A stretch of 64,000 nt of DNA from Pseudofulvimonas gallinarii (GTDB lineage: Bacteria; Pseudomonadota; Gammaproteobacteria; Xanthomonadales; UBA2363), in NCBI RefSeq assembly GCF_004343305.1, contig NZ_SMAF01000005.1:1-64000 (forward strand). Reading direction: 5' to 3'. Both the position numbers and the translations under genes were made by a program. Under the pieces are notes generated by a model, which searched no databases, was not told the origin of the DNA, and saw only the letters and a list, made by a program, of their open reading frames with translations. Of this stretch, positions 28,594-37,766 are shown one piece after another; positions within the stretch are counted from its first letter, which is position 1; each line of letters opens with the position of its first letter.

Positions 28594-29619
28594 ATGAGAA
28601 TCGTTGCTGCGGGAATGCTGGCCTTGGCCAGCGCATATGCGGGTGCGGCGGAGGTGACGGTCAAGAACGATTCGCTCACCGATTTCGGTACCGCCGCCAT
28701 CGTCTGGGGATTCGTCGAAGGCGAGAAGGCCGCGTCCTGGCTGACTTCGCCCTGCAACGGCACGCTGCGGGCGGTACAGATCTTCTGGCGCTCGCCAAGC
28801 GGCACCAGCGGCCAGAGCATCCACGATTCCATCGAGATCTTCCGCAGCGGCACCTTCCCGACGCCCGGGGCGCTGGTGGAAACCATCGCCGGTCCCGTGC
28901 TCGCGGACGGTGCCCTCAACGAGTGGCGCTACGTCGACGAGAACAACCTCGTGCCGCTGGCAGTGGACGTCGCCGAAAACGAAACCTTGGTCGTCAGCTT
29001 CACCTTCGACCATGAGCCGGAGCAGCTCGTCGCGCCCAGCGTCGTCCGGGATTCCGACGGCGTGCAGCCGAACCGGAACGGCCTATATGCAATGCTCGCC
29101 CCGGGCACGTACATGTGGTTCAACTCGGCCTCCCTGGGCGTGGCCGGCGACTGGGTGATCCGTGCGGTGATCGACTGCCCCGTCGTCGATCCGGAAGCCG
29201 ATGTCGCCGTCGACATGACCGCGGACGCCGAAGGCTACACGCCCGGTCAGCCCTTGACCTATACCGTGGTGGTCGACAATGCCGGTCCGGCCGCGGCCAC
29301 CAGCACCACCATCGTCGACGTCTTCCCGGCGGCGTTCACCAGCCCGGCCTGGACCTGCACCCCGAGCGGTGGCGCGACCTGTCCGGCCAGCGGCAGCGGC
29401 AACATCACGCACGTCATCAGCCTGCCTGCCGGCGGTTCGGCGACCTACGAGATCACGGGCACCGTATCAGCCAGCGCCAGCGGCACGCTGAGCAACAGCT
29501 TTTCCGCCGTGGTCGGCGGCATCATCGATCCGGAGCCGTCGAACAACACGGTGACGCTGGAACTCGAGGAGCTGCTGGACGACGACACCGTTTTCGCCAA
29601 CGGATTCGAGGACGGCTGA
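28594..29619 (+). CDS. Secreted DUF11-domain protein ending in VFANGFEDG
   Basis: This 341-residue exported protein has a signal peptide (residues 1-19, cleavage near AGAAEV). The N-terminal region, about 20-195, is rich in beta-strand and resembles lectin-like fold segments but was not recognised. DUF11 follows, about 203-325 (YTVVVDNAGPAAATSTTIVDVFP, key VxNxGP), a repeat module common in bacterial surface proteins. The C terminus is DDTVFANGFEDG with no membrane helix, one of four such tails in the window. ATG at 28594 has GGGAGGGG 5 bases upstream. Confidence 0.75.
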   Translation: MRIVAAGMLALASAYAGAAEVTVKNDSLTDFGTAAIVWGFVEGEKAASWLTSPCNGTLRAVQIFWRSPSGTSGQSIHDSIEIFRSGTFPTPGALVETIAGPVLADGALNEWRYVDENNLVPLAVDVAENETLVVSFTFDHEPEQLVAPSVVRDSDGVQPNRNGLYAMLAPGTYMWFNSASLGVAGDWVIRAVIDCPVVDPEADVAVDMTADAEGYTPGQPLTYTVVVDNAGPAAATSTTIVDVFPAAFTSPAWTCTPSGGATCPASGSGNITHVISLPAGGSATYEITGTVSASASGTLSNSFSAVVGGIIDPEPSNNTVTLELEELLDDDTVFANGFEDG

Positions 29620-29665
29620 GTCCTCCCCGATCCCGCCGCAGCCACGCCCGGCGAGTCGGGCGCGG

Positions 29666-30910
29666 TCAGGCTCCGGCCAGCCAGCGCAGGATCTGGCCGA
29701 GCAGGTAGGCCAGGTAGGTGCCGGTCGCATAGCCGACCGTACCGAGGAGCACGCCGACCGGCGCCAGGCTCGGATGGAAAGCGGCGGCCACCACCGGCGC
29801 CGACGCCGCGGCACCGATGTTGCCCTGCGAACCGATGGCGAAATAGAACAGCGGCACGCGCAGCCAGCGCGCCACCAGCCAGATCAGCAGGATGTGCACC
29901 AGCATCCAGATGGCGCCGAGCAGGAACAGCCAGGGCTTGTCGAGCAGCGCCGCCAGGTCCATCTGCATGCCGATCGAGGCGATCAGGAAATACAGCAGGA
30001 TGGAACCGATCTTCGAGGCACCGGCACTTTCCAGGGCGCGCGCACGCGTGAAGCTCAGGCACAGCCCGAACGTCGTCGCGAGCACCACCACCCAGACGAA
30101 GGCGGAATCAAGGCTGAAACGCGCGGCCCAGGCGACGTTGCGACCGAACCAGCCCGCCAGCGGTTCGGCGATGAGATGGGCCAGCGCAACGAGCCCGAAG
30201 GCAACGCCGACAATCACCATCAGGTCGGCCAGTGTCGGGATGCGCGCGTTCTCCGCCTGGTAGCGCGCGACGCGCTCACGCATCTCGTCGAGCGCGCGGG
30301 TGTCGGCACCGGTGCGGCGGTCGATGCGCTCTGACTGTCCGGCCAGATAGAGCAGCACCGCCATCCAGGTGCTTGCCACGGCGACGTCCACGACCGCGAA
30401 CTGTCCGAACGTCGTCGCGTCGACGTTGAACACCTCGCGCATGGCGACCATGTTGGCGCCGCCACCGATCCAGCTGCCGGCCAGTGCCGCCATGCCGGCC
30501 CAGGTGTCGCCAGCGACGGTTTCCGGATGGATCCAGCCCATGACGATGAAGGCGATCGGACCGCCCAGGAAAATACCCAGGGTGCCTGCGAGAAACACCA
30601 GCAGCAGCTTCGGCCCCAGGCGGATGATCCCCTTGAGGTCGATCGACAGCGTCAGCAGCACCAGCGCCGCCGGCAGGAACACGTCACGGGACAGCGGCTT
30701 GTAAATGCTGCTGTTGAGACCATCGATCAGGCCGGTGGTGTTGTAGATGGCCGGGATGAAGTAGCACAGCAGCAGGGCCGGCACGTAGGTGTAGAAGCGC
30801 TTAAGCCAGGATGTCGGTCCGGTCGCCGTCCAGAAGATCAGGCCGAGCGTCGCGGCGATGAGTCCGAAGACGACGATGTCGTTGCTGATGAGTGGGCTGC
30901 TGGCCGGCAT
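29666..30910 (-). CDS. DUF819-family membrane protein (possible permease)
   Basis: A 414-residue membrane protein with about 11 transmembrane segments. It carries a conserved GSWIGGGANMVAMREVFNVD motif (residues near 146-165) and a near-C-terminal FYFAIGSQGNIGAAASAPVVAAAFHP motif (key SQGNIGAAASAP), both typical of DUF819 (YjcL-like). A cytoplasmic loop of about 40 residues follows the sixth helix. The transported substrate is unknown; a cation or organic-acid transporter has been suggested for the wider family. It lies downstream of the LysR gene in the same orientation. Confidence 0.8.
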   Translation of the reverse strand: MPASSPLISNDIVVFGLIAATLGLIFWTATGPTSWLKRFYTYVPALLLCYFIPAIYNTTGLIDGLNSSIYKPLSRDVFLPAALVLLTLSIDLKGIIRLGPKLLLVFLAGTLGIFLGGPIAFIVMGWIHPETVAGDTWAGMAALAGSWIGGGANMVAMREVFNVDATTFGQFAVVDVAVASTWMAVLLYLAGQSERIDRRTGADTRALDEMRERVARYQAENARIPTLADLMVIVGVAFGLVALAHLIAEPLAGWFGRNVAWAARFSLDSAFVWVVVLATTFGLCLSFTRARALESAGASKIGSILLYFLIASIGMQMDLAALLDKPWLFLLGAIWMLVHILLIWLVARWLRVPLFYFAIGSQGNIGAAASAPVVAAAFHPSLAPVGVLLGTVGYATGTYLAYLLGQILRWLAGA

Positions 30911-31034
30911 CGGGCTGTCCGTGGGCTGTAAATCGGCCGGACAGTGTAGGCGGATGCGCCGCCAGCGTCACATCGACTGTGTTCGGTGTTTCGTTGCCGG
31001 ATGGAAGGTCCCTGCCCCCGAGACAGGTGCACCG

Positions 31035-31991
31035 TCAGCGTTCGGAATGGCCAGGATCGGAATGGCCGCGGGTGAACAGGCCCGGCTTGACGAGGTCGAC
31101 GAAGCGCCGCGCGTGCGGCGTCAGGACGCGGCCCTTGCGGACGACGACGCCGTAGCTGCGCTGCGGGAAATAGGCGCGAAGGTTGCGCACCAGCAGGCGC
31201 TCGCGGTCCGAGGCAGTCAGGCAGAAGCCGGTGACGATCGAGATGCCCAGGCCCATCGCGACGTACTGCTTGATGACTTCCCAGCCGCCCACTTCCAGCG
31301 CCAGTTTGTAGGGCACGCGGCGCTGCTGGAACACCAGGTCGACCAGCCGCCATGTCGACAGGCGCCGCGGCGGCAGGATCAGCCCGTGCGGCGAGATGTC
31401 CTCGAGCGTCGGCTCGGCGATCTGCGCCAGCGGATGGTCCAGCGGCGCGATCAGCATCGGATCGAAGTGGTACACCGGCTCGTAGGCGATATCGGGGGGC
31501 ACTTCCAGCATCGAGCCGATCGCCAGGTCCACCTGGTCGTTCCGGATCAGGGCCAGGCCATCGCGGCCGGTGACGTTGTGCAGGTGGACGTGGACGCCGG
31601 GATGGCGTTCGCGGTTACGCCGCACCAGCGTGGGTAGCAGGTGCAGGATGGTGGACTCGCCGGCGGCGATGTTCAGTTCCCCGGTGTCCATGCCGCTGAG
31701 GGTCTGGCGGAGGGATTCGTCGATGCCGTCGATGCCCTCGATAAGCGGCCGTGCCAACTCGTAGAGGGCCATGCCTTCGCGGGTGACGCGCAGGTTGCGG
31801 CCCTGCCGCTCCAGCAGCGGCACCGCCATTTCCTCCTCCAGCGCACTCAACTGCAGGCTGACCGCCGACTGGCCCAGATAGAGCGCGTCGGCGGCCCGTG
31901 AAAGGGTGCCGAATTTCACCAGCGCGCAGAATGCACGCAACTGCTTGAGCCGGTTGCCTTTGTAGTAGTAACGGGCGGGTTGTGCGGGCAT
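31035..31991 (-). CDS. LysR-family transcriptional regulator, probable regulator of aceBA
   Basis: A 318-residue LysR-type regulator. The helix-turn-helix lies at about 17-60 (GTLSRAADALYLGQSAVSLQLSALEE, key AADxLxxxQSAVSxQL). The periplasmic-binding-like effector domain follows from about 90. It is most like the CysB-type branch. The ATG at 31991 has GGAAA seven bases upstream; a TTG at 32015 is less likely. It is transcribed divergently from aceB, and the 146-bp gap carries a strong palindrome with T-N11-A centres, the site shape LysR regulators use. Control of the glyoxylate shunt and its own expression is inferred. Confidence 0.85.
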   Translation of the reverse strand: MPAQPARYYYKGNRLKQLRAFCALVKFGTLSRAADALYLGQSAVSLQLSALEEEMAVPLLERQGRNLRVTREGMALYELARPLIEGIDGIDESLRQTLSGMDTGELNIAAGESTILHLLPTLVRRNRERHPGVHVHLHNVTGRDGLALIRNDQVDLAIGSMLEVPPDIAYEPVYHFDPMLIAPLDHPLAQIAEPTLEDISPHGLILPPRRLSTWRLVDLVFQQRRVPYKLALEVGGWEVIKQYVAMGLGISIVTGFCLTASDRERLLVRNLRAYFPQRSYGVVVRKGRVLTPHARRFVDLVKPGLFTRGHSDPGHSER

Positions 31992-32040
31992 GCCGTTTCC
32001 GGATCTGCGGACCAATTCTGGCCATTACTTTAACATCGTC

Positions 32041-32069
32041 AAACTGTTTGTTTGAAACAAACGGTTTGT
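32041..32069. promoter_or_regulatory. Near-perfect 29-bp palindrome between the LysR gene and aceB
   Basis: Left arm CAAACTGTTTGTTT (32041-32054) and right arm AAACAAACGGTTTG (32056-32069) are reverse complements with one mismatch in 14, separated by one base. The inner TTGTTT-G-AAACAA is a T-N11-A dyad typical of LysR-family operators. It lies 69 bp before the aceB start and 50 bp before the regulator start. It is AT-rich against a GC-rich background. Confidence 0.75.
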
Positions 32070-32137
32070 GAAAGCCGTTCCGTCAAACCTACAGTCGGGC
32101 TTCCGCCAACACCGGCGACGATTTCTGGATCCCGACC

Positions 32138-33742
32138 ATGGCAGCGGATGCCTCGACCCCTTCGGATGCCCTGCGCATCACCGTTCCGGCCGGTACGGCC
32201 GGCCAGGACTGCATTCTGACCCCGGCGGCGAAAGCCTTTGTGGCACGCCTTGGCCGCCGCTATGAATCCCGCCGCTGCGCGTTGCTGGAAGCGCGGCAGG
32301 CCCGCCAGGCCGCCTGGGATGCCGGCGACCTCCCCGACTTCGATCCCGACACCCGGTCCATCCGCGAGGGCGACTGGCAGGTCGCGCCGATTCCGGAGGT
32401 GCTGCGCGACCGCCGCGTCGAAATCACCGGCCCGGTCGACCGCAAGATGGTCATCAACGCGCTGAACTCCGGCGCGCGCGTATTCATGGCCGACTTCGAG
32501 GATTCCTGCTCGCCGACCTGGGATGCGCTGATCCAGGGCCAGATCAACCTGCGGGACGCCGTCGACGGTCGCATCGAATACACCGCGCCGGACGGTCGCC
32601 ACTACCAGCTCCGTGGCGGCAACACCGTGCTGATGGTGCGTCCGCGCGGCTGGCACCTGGAGGAGAAGCACGCGCTGCTCGACGGCCACCCGGTCAGCGC
32701 CAGCCTGTTCGACCTCGCCCTGTTCGCCTTCCACAACGCCCAGGCACTGCAGTCGCGCGGCCTCGGCCCTTTCTTCTACCTGCCCAAGCTGGAGCATGCC
32801 TGCGAAGCGGCGCTGTGGAACGACGTGCTCGACGACATCGAGGCCGAGCTGGCGCTGCCGACGGGCACGATGAAGGTCACCGTGCTGATCGAGACGCTGC
32901 CGGCGGCGTTCCAGATGCACGAGATCCTGCACGCGCTGCGCACCCGCATCGTCGGCCTGAACTGCGGGCGTTGGGACTACATCTTCTCCACCATCAAGAC
33001 TTCGCGCGCGCACGCCGATCGCGTCCTGCCCGAGCGCGGCCAGGTCGGCATGACCGCACCCTTCCTCAAGGCCTATTCCGAGCTGCTGATCAAGACATGC
33101 CATCGCCGCGGCGCGCTGGCGATGGGCGGCATGGCGGCACAAATCCCCATCAACAGCGATCCGGTCGCCAACGAGGCGGCGATGGCGAAGGTGCGGGCCG
33201 ACAAGAAGCGTGAAGCCGAAGCCGGCCACGACGGCACCTGGGTCGCGCATCCCGGCCTGATCCCGGTCGCGCTGGCCGAATTCGACCGCTGCATGCCGGA
33301 CGCCAACCAGCTCGAGGTCAGCCGCGACGACGTCATTGTCGGCCGTGACGACCTGCTCGCCGTGCCGGCCGGCACGATCACGGCGGCCGGCTATCGCGCC
33401 AACATCGAGATCGCCGTGCGCTACCTCGCGGCCTGGCTGGACGGCCTGGGCTGCGTACCCATCCATCACCTGATGGAAGACGCCGCCACCGCCGAGATCT
33501 CGCGCAGCCAGCTTTGGCAGTGGCAGCACCACGGTGCCCGCCTCGACGACGGCACGCGGATCACCGCGGAAATGTACGCGGCCGTGTCGGGCGAAGTGCT
33601 CGCCGAGCTGCAGCGCGACCTGGCGCCTTCGACGCCGGGCTATCCACGCCTGGTCGAGGCGGCCGGACTTCTCGCCCGGTCGGTCAACGCCGACACCCTC
33701 GTCGATTTCCTCACGCTGCCGGCCTACGACCGGCTGCCCTGA
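32138..33742 (+). CDS. aceB: Malate synthase A
   Basis: AceB condenses glyoxylate with acetyl-CoA to malate in the glyoxylate shunt. The 534-residue protein is of the A-type length. It carries ADFEDSCSPTWDALIQGQINLRDA, GLNCGRWDYIFSTIKTSRAHA (key GLNCGRWDYIFS) and DGTWVAHPGL, and GAMAMGGMAAQIP-like RGALAMGGMAAQIP; catalytic Arg and Asp residues are present. It lies downstream of the palindrome and 51 bp before aceA, in one probable transcript. Confidence 0.96.
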   Translation: MAADASTPSDALRITVPAGTAGQDCILTPAAKAFVARLGRRYESRRCALLEARQARQAAWDAGDLPDFDPDTRSIREGDWQVAPIPEVLRDRRVEITGPVDRKMVINALNSGARVFMADFEDSCSPTWDALIQGQINLRDAVDGRIEYTAPDGRHYQLRGGNTVLMVRPRGWHLEEKHALLDGHPVSASLFDLALFAFHNAQALQSRGLGPFFYLPKLEHACEAALWNDVLDDIEAELALPTGTMKVTVLIETLPAAFQMHEILHALRTRIVGLNCGRWDYIFSTIKTSRAHADRVLPERGQVGMTAPFLKAYSELLIKTCHRRGALAMGGMAAQIPINSDPVANEAAMAKVRADKKREAEAGHDGTWVAHPGLIPVALAEFDRCMPDANQLEVSRDDVIVGRDDLLAVPAGTITAAGYRANIEIAVRYLAAWLDGLGCVPIHHLMEDAATAEISRSQLWQWQHHGARLDDGTRITAEMYAAVSGEVLAELQRDLAPSTPGYPRLVEAAGLLARSVNADTLVDFLTLPAYDRLP

Positions 33743-33793
33743 ACCCGCCCACCCGCCTCGACCACGCCCTTCCCAGGAACCAAGGACAAGATC

Positions 33794-35089
33794 ATGACGA
33801 CGACCCTGCCGACCTCCCAGCAGCTGCAGCTCGAATGGCGCAACAACCCGCGCTGGAACGGGATCACCCGTCCCTACTCCGCCGAAGACGTCGTGCGCCT
33901 GCGCGGCACGGTCAGCGTCGAGCATTCGCTGGCCCGCCGCGGCGCCGAACGCCTGTGGCGCTCGCTGCACGATCAGCCGTTCGTGAACGCCCTCGGTGCC
34001 CTCACCGGCAACCAGGCCATGCAACAGGTCAAGGCCGGCCTGCAGGCGATCTACCTGAGCGGCTGGCAGGTCGCCGCCGACGCCAACACATCCGGTTCCA
34101 TGTACCCGGACCAGTCTCTGTATCCGGTCGACTCCGTACCCAGTGTCGTGCGCCGGATCAACAAGACGCTGCTGCGCGCCGACCAGATCCACCACGCCGA
34201 AGGCAAGGACGACATCGACTGGCTGGTGCCGATCGTCGCCGACGCCGAAGCCGGTTTCGGTGGCGTGCTCAATGCCTATGAGCTGATGGCGCACATGATC
34301 GAGGCAGGCGCCGCCGGCGTGCACTTCGAGGACCAGCTGGCCAGCGCCAAGAAGTGCGGCCACATGGGCGGCAAGGTGCTGGTGCCGACGCAGGAGGCCG
34401 TGCAAAAGCTGGTCGCCGCCCGCCTCGCCGCCGACGTCGCCGGCGTGCCGACGCTGATTGTCGCGCGCACCGATGCCATGGGCGCCGGGCTGATCACCAG
34501 CGACATCGACGGGAACGACAAGCCCTTCCTGACCGGCGGCCGCACCGTCGAAGGCTTCTTCGAAACCCGCCAGGGCATCGACCAGGCGATCAGCCGCGGG
34601 CTGGCCTACGCCCCCTACGCGGACCTGATCTGGTGCGAGACCTCGACGCCCGACCTGGAGCAGGCGCGCCGGTTCGCCGAAGCGATCCATGCGAAGTTCC
34701 CTGGCAAGATGCTGGCCTACAACTGCTCGCCGAGCTTCAACTGGAAGAAGAACCTCGACGAGGACACCATCGCGCGCTTCCAGAAGGAAATCGCCGCCAT
34801 GGGTTACCGGTTCCAGTTCATCACGCTGGCCGGCTTCCATGCGCTCAACTATTCGATGTTCACGCTGGCACGCGGCTACAGGGAGCGCCAGATGGCCGCC
34901 TACGTGGAGCTGCAGGAAGCGGAGTTTGCCGCCGAGTCGGTGGGCTATACCGCTGCCAAGCACCAGCGCGAAGTCGGCACCGGTTACTTCGACCAGCTCA
35001 ACCAGGTGGTCGCCGGCGGCCTGTCCTCGCTGTCGGCCCTGTCGGGCTCCACCGAAGAGGAACAGTTCCATCCTTCCGAAGCGGCCTGA
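33794..35089 (+). CDS. aceA: Isocitrate lyase
   Basis: AceA splits isocitrate into glyoxylate and succinate and works with AceB to spare carbon during growth on acetate or fatty acids. The 431-residue protein contains the catalytic signature KKCGH at residues 186-190 with Cys188, and the YNCSPSFNW motif near 310. The phosphate-binding and metal-binding residues of [10 protein letters not shown]-type [10 protein letters not shown] are present. It follows aceB by 51 bp and a hairpin terminator follows it. Confidence 0.97.
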   Translation: MTTTLPTSQQLQLEWRNNPRWNGITRPYSAEDVVRLRGTVSVEHSLARRGAERLWRSLHDQPFVNALGALTGNQAMQQVKAGLQAIYLSGWQVAADANTSGSMYPDQSLYPVDSVPSVVRRINKTLLRADQIHHAEGKDDIDWLVPIVADAEAGFGGVLNAYELMAHMIEAGAAGVHFEDQLASAKKCGHMGGKVLVPTQEAVQKLVAARLAADVAGVPTLIVARTDAMGAGLITSDIDGNDKPFLTGGRTVEGFFETRQGIDQAISRGLAYAPYADLIWCETSTPDLEQARRFAEAIHAKFPGKMLAYNCSPSFNWKKNLDEDTIARFQKEIAAMGYRFQFITLAGFHALNYSMFTLARGYRERQMAAYVELQEAEFAAESVGYTAAKHQREVGTGYFDQLNQVVAGGLSSLSALSGSTEEEQFHPSEAA

Positions 35090-35111
35090 GCGCTGGTCCC
35101 TTGAACCGATC

Positions 35112-35137
35112 GCGAAGCGGCCCGATGGCCGCTTCGC
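35112..35137 (+). terminator. Terminator hairpin after aceA
   Basis: A perfect 11-bp stem, GCGAAGCGGCC (35112-35122) with GGCCGCTTCGC (35127-35137), and a CGAT loop, 22 bp after the aceA stop. TGTTCCC follows, giving a weak U-tract on the plus strand. It also lies upstream of the stop of the convergent amidohydrolase. Confidence 0.6.
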
Positions 35138-35186
35138 TGTTCCCGTCGCAACCGCCAGGCCAGCGCGGCGAGGTCGCGGGCGTCGG

Positions 35187-36257
35187 CTATTCGTCGCGTC
35201 CTTCCGCTTCGCCCAGCCGCGCCGGGCGCGAAGGCAGAACCGACATGAAGTTGTCATGCGCGACCTTGCGGGCAACATCTGGCGGCAGCGCGTCGAGCAG
35301 TGCGACAAACCGATGCATCGTGCGTTCCAGGCTATCGAAGCGGCCGACCAGATCGCTGCCGAGCATGAAACGGTCGGGATGCTTCCGCACCAGCGCCAGC
35401 CACGCACGCCGGGGATCGTCGTCGCCATCCAGGATGTGCGGCTCCAGCACCGACCAGGACAGGTCGATCCAGAGGTTGGCGTGTTCACTGAGCAGCGCGT
35501 CGATGGCCTCGACCAGGCCGGGCATGCGTTCCTGCCAGCGGTTGACCGTTCCGCTGGTACCGGCATGCGCCCAGATGATGCGCGTACGCGGATTGCGCTC
35601 GAGCGCATTGCGCAGTTCGTCGAGATAGATCAGGTCGCGTTCGCGCAACGACGTGACATTGCTGTGCAGGAGCACCGGCAGGTCATGTCGCGCCGCCATG
35701 CGGTAGATGCGCATCATCGCCTCACTGTCCGCCCTGGGCACGTCACCCTGCACCAGCGCGGTCAGGTGGTCGTGACGCGTCATGACCTCGCCGATGCCTT
35801 CCCAGAAATCCGGGTACAGGCGGATCATGTGCTCGATATGCAGGGTCGCGTTCTTGTCGTCGGGATTGATGCCGCTGAGGAAAGGATGGATGCGGCGGCG
35901 CTTCGATGCCGGCAGCGACCGGACCGCTTCGGCGAGGATGGCATCGGTCGCGCTGTACCAGTACAGCGGTGCGTCATCGCCGAGGTAGTAGCGCGGACGG
36001 CGCGGCTCGTTCTCGTGCCATTTCTTGGTCAGCGGCATGCCCATGAGGGCGACGTCACGGACGTTCGCCGCGTCCATCGCACGGAACAGCGATGCCATGC
36101 CTTCGCTGTCCTGGAAGAAATCCACATAGTGCAGGTGCGCGTCGGCGAAACGGTATGTCTTGCGCGCGGTGTCATCGGCCCGGATGGGTCCTGAACCAGA
36201 CGCGGCGATCGAAACGAGCAGGAGAAAACGGCAGGCCATACGCATGCCGCTGATCAT
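35187..36257 (-). CDS. Exported amidohydrolase-2-family protein
   Basis: A 356-residue protein with a signal peptide (hydrophobic CRFLLLVSIAASG then ADD near residue 30). Metal-binding motifs of amidohydrolase_2/TIM-barrel enzymes are visible: FADAHLHYVDF (H-x-H), PVLLHSN, RIIWAHAGTSG and FMLGSDLVGRF. The family hydrolyses or decarboxylates small cyclic or aromatic substrates; this exported version has no assigned one. The start may be ATG 36257 or in-frame ATGs a few codons later, which only shorten the n-region. Confidence 0.75.
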   Translation of the reverse strand: MISGMRMACRFLLLVSIAASGSGPIRADDTARKTYRFADAHLHYVDFFQDSEGMASLFRAMDAANVRDVALMGMPLTKKWHENEPRRPRYYLGDDAPLYWYSATDAILAEAVRSLPASKRRRIHPFLSGINPDDKNATLHIEHMIRLYPDFWEGIGEVMTRHDHLTALVQGDVPRADSEAMMRIYRMAARHDLPVLLHSNVTSLRERDLIYLDELRNALERNPRTRIIWAHAGTSGTVNRWQERMPGLVEAIDALLSEHANLWIDLSWSVLEPHILDGDDDPRRAWLALVRKHPDRFMLGSDLVGRFDSLERTMHRFVALLDALPPDVARKVAHDNFMSVLPSRPARLGEAEGRDE

Positions 36258-36468
36258 CGCCGCCCCAGCCTGAAAACGGAAGGAACGACGACCAACGCCG
36301 GGAAGCCGTCTGGCGAAGCCAGCCGGAGCAAGGAACTTCCAGGCAGGCAGACGAACGTCCGCAGGGTCGGGACGGCGAAATCAAGCCAGTCGAAATCGGT
36401 ATCGCCGGCAGCGCAGCGCCCGGAAGCCATCGGGCCGATCACGGTTCGCCCGGCATGCGGGCGCCGGT

Positions 36469-37647
36469 TCAGAACAGCGCGGTGAGCAGCAGTTCGGTTT
36501 CGATCTGTTCGCCGCTGCGGTACGGCCGCAGGAACGGATCGATCTGGCCCAGGAAATAACTGGCCGGTGCGTAGCTGGCCGACAGGCCAAGCTGCAGGTT
36601 CGAGGTCAGCCGGCGGATGTAGCCGACGGCGTAGTTGTGGTGGGTGAAATCATCGGCCAGCGCGCGACGCAGCGCCGGCGAAGTCGGCGTCGGCTGCTGG
36701 CGCGTGGAATAGCGCAGGGCAAAGGTGTCCTTGCCGCTCGGCTGCCAGCGCCACTCGGCGCTGTAGATGGTCAGGTCACGCCAGCGGAAATCCGGGCTGG
36801 AACCATCGCCCAGCAGCGCAAGGAAGCTGTTCGGCAGGTTCGGGCTCAGGAAGGGCTGTACATCGCTGTACTGCACCTGCTCGATACCGAAGGACAGCGT
36901 CGTGCGCGGCGCGATGCGGTAATCGAGCGCCGCCGACACGGTCGCCGGCAGGTCGAACCGGCCCGGCTCCGAATACACACCGAGGTAGGTGTGGAACGCG
37001 TCCATGTCGATCTTCGACCGGTAGCCGAAGCGGTAACCCCATTGCTGGCCCAGCTGGCCGGCCATGCCGATGCGAACGCCCTGGCCGAACGAGGATTCCG
37101 TACGGCCGTGAGTGTCGCCGAGAACGCCCAGGCCCACTTCACTGCCACTAAAGGAGCCGAAGTCCCACGAGGCATAACGCTGGTAGGCGAAGACGGCGCC
37201 CAGTTCAACCTGGCCGAAGCGGGTCTGTGCGACCACGCCGGGACTGAAGATTTCCTGGCGCAGGCCAAGTGCGCCGATCTCGCTCAACTTGAGCGGTGCG
37301 AAGGCGCCATTGCCACCGCGGCCCAGTTCCGTGAAGGAGGACCGCGAGGATTCAAGACTCATGCCGAGACGACCATTGCCGAAGCGCGAACGCGAGGTGC
37401 CGGCAAAGGCCAGGCTCATCAGATCGGGCGCTTGCGTGGCGGGCCGTTCAGCCCAGTCGAACTCGGGTACGATGCGCGAACGGGCGTATTCCTGCCAGCT
37501 CGCCTGTGTGTGTTCAGCCACCATCGCCTGCTGCAGCAAGGCATAACCACCCGTCTCCCCGTTCTGCGCCAGGGCAGAAAAGGAAAAAGGGAGCGCGAGC
37601 ACGAGGCCGGCGACTCCCTTGAAATGGTTTGCTGTTGCTACCGGCAT
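36469..37647 (-). CDS. Outer-membrane beta-barrel protein, FadL-like in layout
   Basis: A 392-residue protein with a signal peptide ending near SALAQNG (about residue 28). Alternating aromatic/hydrophobic strands such as YRFGYRSKIDMDAF and TLSFGIEQVQYSDV fill the rest. The last strand ends in LLLTALF with a C-terminal Phe, the Bam recognition signal for outer-membrane barrels. Motifs such as GxRFDLPATVSAALDYRI and WRxLTIYSAEWRW resemble the FadL/TodX type, which carries hydrophobic compounds, but the identity is not certain. It is divergent from thiD with a 119-bp gap. Confidence 0.7.
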   Translation of the reverse strand: MPVATANHFKGVAGLVLALPFSFSALAQNGETGGYALLQQAMVAEHTQASWQEYARSRIVPEFDWAERPATQAPDLMSLAFAGTSRSRFGNGRLGMSLESSRSSFTELGRGGNGAFAPLKLSEIGALGLRQEIFSPGVVAQTRFGQVELGAVFAYQRYASWDFGSFSGSEVGLGVLGDTHGRTESSFGQGVRIGMAGQLGQQWGYRFGYRSKIDMDAFHTYLGVYSEPGRFDLPATVSAALDYRIAPRTTLSFGIEQVQYSDVQPFLSPNLPNSFLALLGDGSSPDFRWRDLTIYSAEWRWQPSGKDTFALRYSTRQQPTPTSPALRRALADDFTHHNYAVGYIRRLTSNLQLGLSASYAPASYFLGQIDPFLRPYRSGEQIETELLLTALF

Positions 37648-37766
37648 ACCCCTAGGAGATTCGGAGTTGAAAATGAGCGCTGTGGTGTACGGGCCACAGA
37701 ATGGCGTGCGCGCAACACGCTGTCAAGCCCGATGTTGCAGGGAATCCGCATTTTTTGAGCCGAGAG

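Noticed and set aside
29649-29666. CGCCCG/CGGGCG hairpin after the DUF11 gene as terminator
   Set aside because: Six pairs only, no U-tract; too weak to list.
32039-35608. A 1189-codon minus-strand open frame covering aceB and aceA
   Set aside because: It is a shadow of the two well-conserved plus-strand genes. High GC content removes stop codons from the antisense frame, and the product matches no family.
37679-37698. 6-bp hairpin CTGTGG/CCACAG in the thiD/outer-membrane protein gap as a TPP riboswitch
   Set aside because: Stem is short and no THI-box core sequence was found.
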